A stretch of DNA of 24,647 nt, taken from NCBI GenBank assembly GCA_964369315.1, contig CAYJEJ010000012.1, forward strand, positions 1 to 24,647, read 5' to 3'. The notes beneath the pieces were generated by a model, which searched no databases, was not told the DNA's origin, and saw only the letters and a program-made list of their open reading frames with translations. Source of the DNA: CAYJEJ01 sp964369315. Its GTDB lineage: Bacteria > Pseudomonadota > Alphaproteobacteria > UBA3830 > JAIRWN01. The translations under genes were made by a program, and so were the position numbers. This document shows positions 22,902 through 24,647 of the stretch, in pieces; position 1 is the first letter of the stretch; each line of letters starts with the position of its first letter.

Positions 22902-22920
22902 AGATTGGTTACACTAATCT
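22902..22920 (+). other. Conserved 3' hairpin
   Basis: AGATTGGT-TAC-ACTAATCT folds into an 8-bp stem (one G-T pair) with a 3-nt loop. No T-run follows, so it is not a standard terminator. The same sequence occurs after copy 2 at 24600-24618. It may stabilise or process the mRNA 3' end. Confidence 0.5.
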
Positions 22921-22953
22921 TCAATAAGAACTTAACTTTCATGAAAACTAACC

Positions 22954-22985
22954 GGCGAGGGAATAAACCCCTCGCCTTTATTTTT
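22954..22985 (+). terminator. Rho-independent terminator after copy 1
   Basis: GGCGAGGG (22954-22961), loop AATAAAC and CCCTCGCC (22969-22976) form a perfect 8-bp GC-rich stem, followed by TTTATTTTT. It ends transcription of the first effector-like gene. The window stops just before the corresponding position after copy 2. The rest of the gap up to the next promoter holds only AT-rich sequence, with a 14-bp palindrome at 23001-23014. Confidence 0.92.
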
Positions 22986-23082
22986 ACTTATTAGCAACCC
23001 ATAATTTAAATTATCCTAGAACATCTAAAATGTTGTGATATTTTTATTAAAACTCGTTATTATTTTTCTTTTATAAAAAAAC

Positions 23083-23111
23083 TTGACAATTGATGGATGT
23101 GGTGTTAGATA
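23083..23111 (+). promoter_or_regulatory. Sigma70 promoter of effector-like gene 2
   Basis: TTGACA (23083-23088), a 17-bp spacer and TAGATA (23106-23111) lie at the same offset as in copy 1. The -35 and most of the spacer are identical, but the -10 and the last part of the spacer have diverged and the -10 is weaker. From 23121 the leader and ribosome site are identical to copy 1. Confidence 0.75.
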
Positions 23112-23156
23112 ATTTAATGACTTTAATGTTTAAGTTTTTTTTAAAAGGATTTTATT

Positions 23157-24569
23157 ATGATTAATAGAAAAATTATACTGTCTTCCGTAATAGCGGGGGT
23201 CGTCTCTCTCTCAGCTAGTCATCATGTGACCGCTGCTTTGCCTAACTTTCAACAAGGTCAAGAAGGAGTTCATGTAAATAATCAAAACATGCAGGTCGTT
23301 CAACAACGTCCACCCGTAAAACTTCCACATCATATTGCTATGAATGTTCTTCAAGCCATGCCTATTGAAAATGTTACTGTAAACAACCAAAATACAGGAC
23401 AGATAGGGGAAGTTACACCAATAGAAATTCTATCCAATTTTGCACAGATAAATCAAAGATATGGCGATGTTATAGTTGATACTAGAATTAACACATTACC
23501 TATTAAAAAACTGGATGATAAAAATAAATTCCCTAATATGCAAACCCAGGTCTTTTACGCTGAAAATGACTTTAGGTTGCCTACATATGAGGAGATTAAA
23601 GAAGCAAGAGATATATTAATCTTTGTTGACATGTTTGGAGATAATTTTGGATATGATGACTACCAAATTAATCGTTTTAGAAACATAAGAGCTGAAGAAC
23701 CAACAATAGTCCATGCTAGATTTGAATATCCTATGGATATGACTTATAATGCAGTCCAAAACATAGTAGCTAGTGATGGTCAACATTATGACAAAATGAA
23801 ATTTAAAAATGTTTCTATGAAGATATCCGAGGCACTTGCTATTCCTTTGGGAGCAAAAGGTGGTCAATATGCCTTGCATTATAGTTTCGATACGATTCAT
23901 AACATTAACAGATTTTACTTAGATAAAGAAGAAAATCAAGAAATCTTGATTACAAAATTGGAACATAGTTGCATTGACCTTGGTAACGATGTAATTGACT
24001 TTGGAGAGATAGTTGACTTATCAAGGTTTCATTACGTCAGAATTTTAGGTAGTTATTTATTTGATGGTTGTCCTAATTTAACACATGTTAAACTACCCAA
24101 AAACTCAACAGAGATAGCTTATCGTTGTTTCACTAACTGTCCTGCATTAACAACTATCAACCTAAAAAACATAAAATTATTTGGCACTAGATCTTTCCAG
24201 AATTGTCTAAATTTACAATTACAAGTTGACAGTTTAAAAAATGCTGAAAAAATTCAAAGTTTTGCTTTTAATTGTCCTGAGGCAGAAGATTTAGATGATG
24301 AGGTAACACCCGTCCAAATAAACGAGCTAGATTTACGTAATTTAACCAGTATTCAGCGTGCTTTTGCTAGACGTGGTTTGCAAAGAGTGACTCTATCAGA
24401 GAACATGTATGACAGGGTTCCAGAAGATGCGTTTGATGAGAAAGTAGTAATAACTTATGTTAATGCCAAAGGACAGCAAGTATTCCAAGAAACTGGTGCC
24501 GATATTAGAAGGAAAGAAGCAGACGAAGAAGAAAGGTTATTTAAAGATTTTAGGAATTTGTTTAATTAA
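23157..24569 (+). CDS. Secreted F-box-like/leucine-rich-repeat protein, copy 2
   Basis: A 470-residue paralogue of the preceding gene, with an identical first 31 residues and signal peptide. The F-box-like region is split: VKLPHHIAMNVLQAMP (54-69) is followed by about 18 extra, Asn/Gly-rich residues, and then PIEILSNFAQINQRYGDVI (88-106). The central conserved segment (about 137-192) is almost identical to copy 1. The LRR_5 part (about 285-440) includes LPKNSTEIAYRCFTNCPALT and ARRGLQRVTLSENMYDRVPE. It has a full acidic/basic C-terminal tail (EADEEERLFKDFRNLFN) that copy 1 has lost. It is expected to be exported across the inner membrane. A role as a host-directed ubiquitin-ligase adaptor is inferred; adhesion or protein binding through the LRR is the main alternative. 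Confidence 0.85.
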   Translation: MINRKIILSSVIAGVVSLSASHHVTAALPNFQQGQEGVHVNNQNMQVVQQRPPVKLPHHIAMNVLQAMPIENVTVNNQNTGQIGEVTPIEILSNFAQINQRYGDVIVDTRINTLPIKKLDDKNKFPNMQTQVFYAENDFRLPTYEEIKEARDILIFVDMFGDNFGYDDYQINRFRNIRAEEPTIVHARFEYPMDMTYNAVQNIVASDGQHYDKMKFKNVSMKISEALAIPLGAKGGQYALHYSFDTIHNINRFYLDKEENQEILITKLEHSCIDLGNDVIDFGEIVDLSRFHYVRILGSYLFDGCPNLTHVKLPKNSTEIAYRCFTNCPALTTINLKNIKLFGTRSFQNCLNLQLQVDSLKNAEKIQSFAFNCPEAEDLDDEVTPVQINELDLRNLTSIQRAFARRGLQRVTLSENMYDRVPEDAFDEKVVITYVNAKGQQVFQETGADIRRKEADEEERLFKDFRNLFN

Positions 24570-24647
24570 TAATATACCTAATTAAAACTTTCTTTACTTA
24601 GATTGGTTACACTAATCTTCAATAAGAACTTAACTTTCATGAAAACT

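Larger units (their letters stand above)
21426..22949 (+). repeat. Tandem duplication, unit 1 (promoter, gene and 3' region)
   Basis: This unit and the one at 23045-24647 align from about 110 bp upstream of the ATG to about 80 bp after the coding region. The best blocks are 21502-21631 (identical to 23121-23250), 21889-22056 (166 of 168 bases equal to 23565-23732) and 22870-22949 (79 of 80 equal to 24568-24647). Between these blocks the copies are much more diverged and differ in length. About 95 bp of unique sequence, including the terminator, separates the units. Confidence 0.9.
23045..24647 (+). repeat. Tandem duplication, unit 2 (runs to the window end)
   Basis: This is the second copy of the promoter-gene-3' region unit described at 21426-22949. 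It is still 79 of 80 identical to unit 1 at the last base of the window, so the sequence ends inside the repeat. Further copies may follow. Confidence 0.9.

Noticed and set aside
21426..24647. Insertion sequence or composite transposon
   Set aside because: The repeat is a direct tandem duplication; no transposase, terminal inverted repeats or target-site duplications are visible.

Overview
The window is AT-rich DNA (mid-30s % G+C by eye) coding densely on both strands, and it reads as an alphaproteobacterium. The markers are a MipZ-type division ATPase, a TrcR/DUF1013 cell-cycle regulator, and CtrA-like TTAA-N7-TTAA sites. Dispersed housekeeping clusters and a tandem pair of secreted F-box-like/leucine-rich-repeat proteins suggest a host-associated or intracellular lineage such as Holosporales or Rickettsiales. 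That placement is inference. TGA is used as a stop (pyrH, potH, trcR), so the code is standard. The window begins with 48 C residues and ends inside a repeated sequence, so it may be a whole contig.

Layout. Positions 1-225 hold the poly-C run, two 37-bp tandem repeats and a good promoter. From 226 comes a FabK-like flavin enoyl reductase, convergent with a minus-strand pyrH-frr-uppS operon (1280-3302). Then follow plus-strand tkt, a potG-potH-potI polyamine ABC transporter without its binding protein, mipZ and priA (3453-11211). A minus-strand tRNA-Arg(CCT), an unrecognised secreted protein and ffh follow. The 5' end and promoter of ffh sit in a perfect 128-bp tandem duplication.

The ffh-trcR intergenic region (13677-14007) carries one perfect and two near-perfect DnaA boxes, two CtrA-like sites, AT-rich stretches, and a palindrome on the probable trcR promoter. 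It is either a candidate replication origin or a cell-cycle-controlled promoter. Next come trcR (+) and a minus-strand atpC-pheS-pheT-lepA run (14545-20261), in which atpC is detached from the other ATP synthase genes and encodes only the beta-sandwich part of epsilon. tRNA-Arg(ACG), rnpA and an ASCH-domain gene follow.

The last 3.2 kb is a tandem duplication of a gene for a secreted protein with signal peptide, F-box-like motif, central conserved segment and BspA-type leucine-rich repeats. Both copies have nearly identical sigma70 promoters (TTGACA, 17-bp spacer). The two proteins share some blocks almost perfectly and differ strongly in others, and the first copy has lost its C-terminal tail to a nonsense codon. 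If the F-box reading is right, these are candidate effectors that could recruit a host SCF ubiquitin ligase, and they are the most interesting system in the window.
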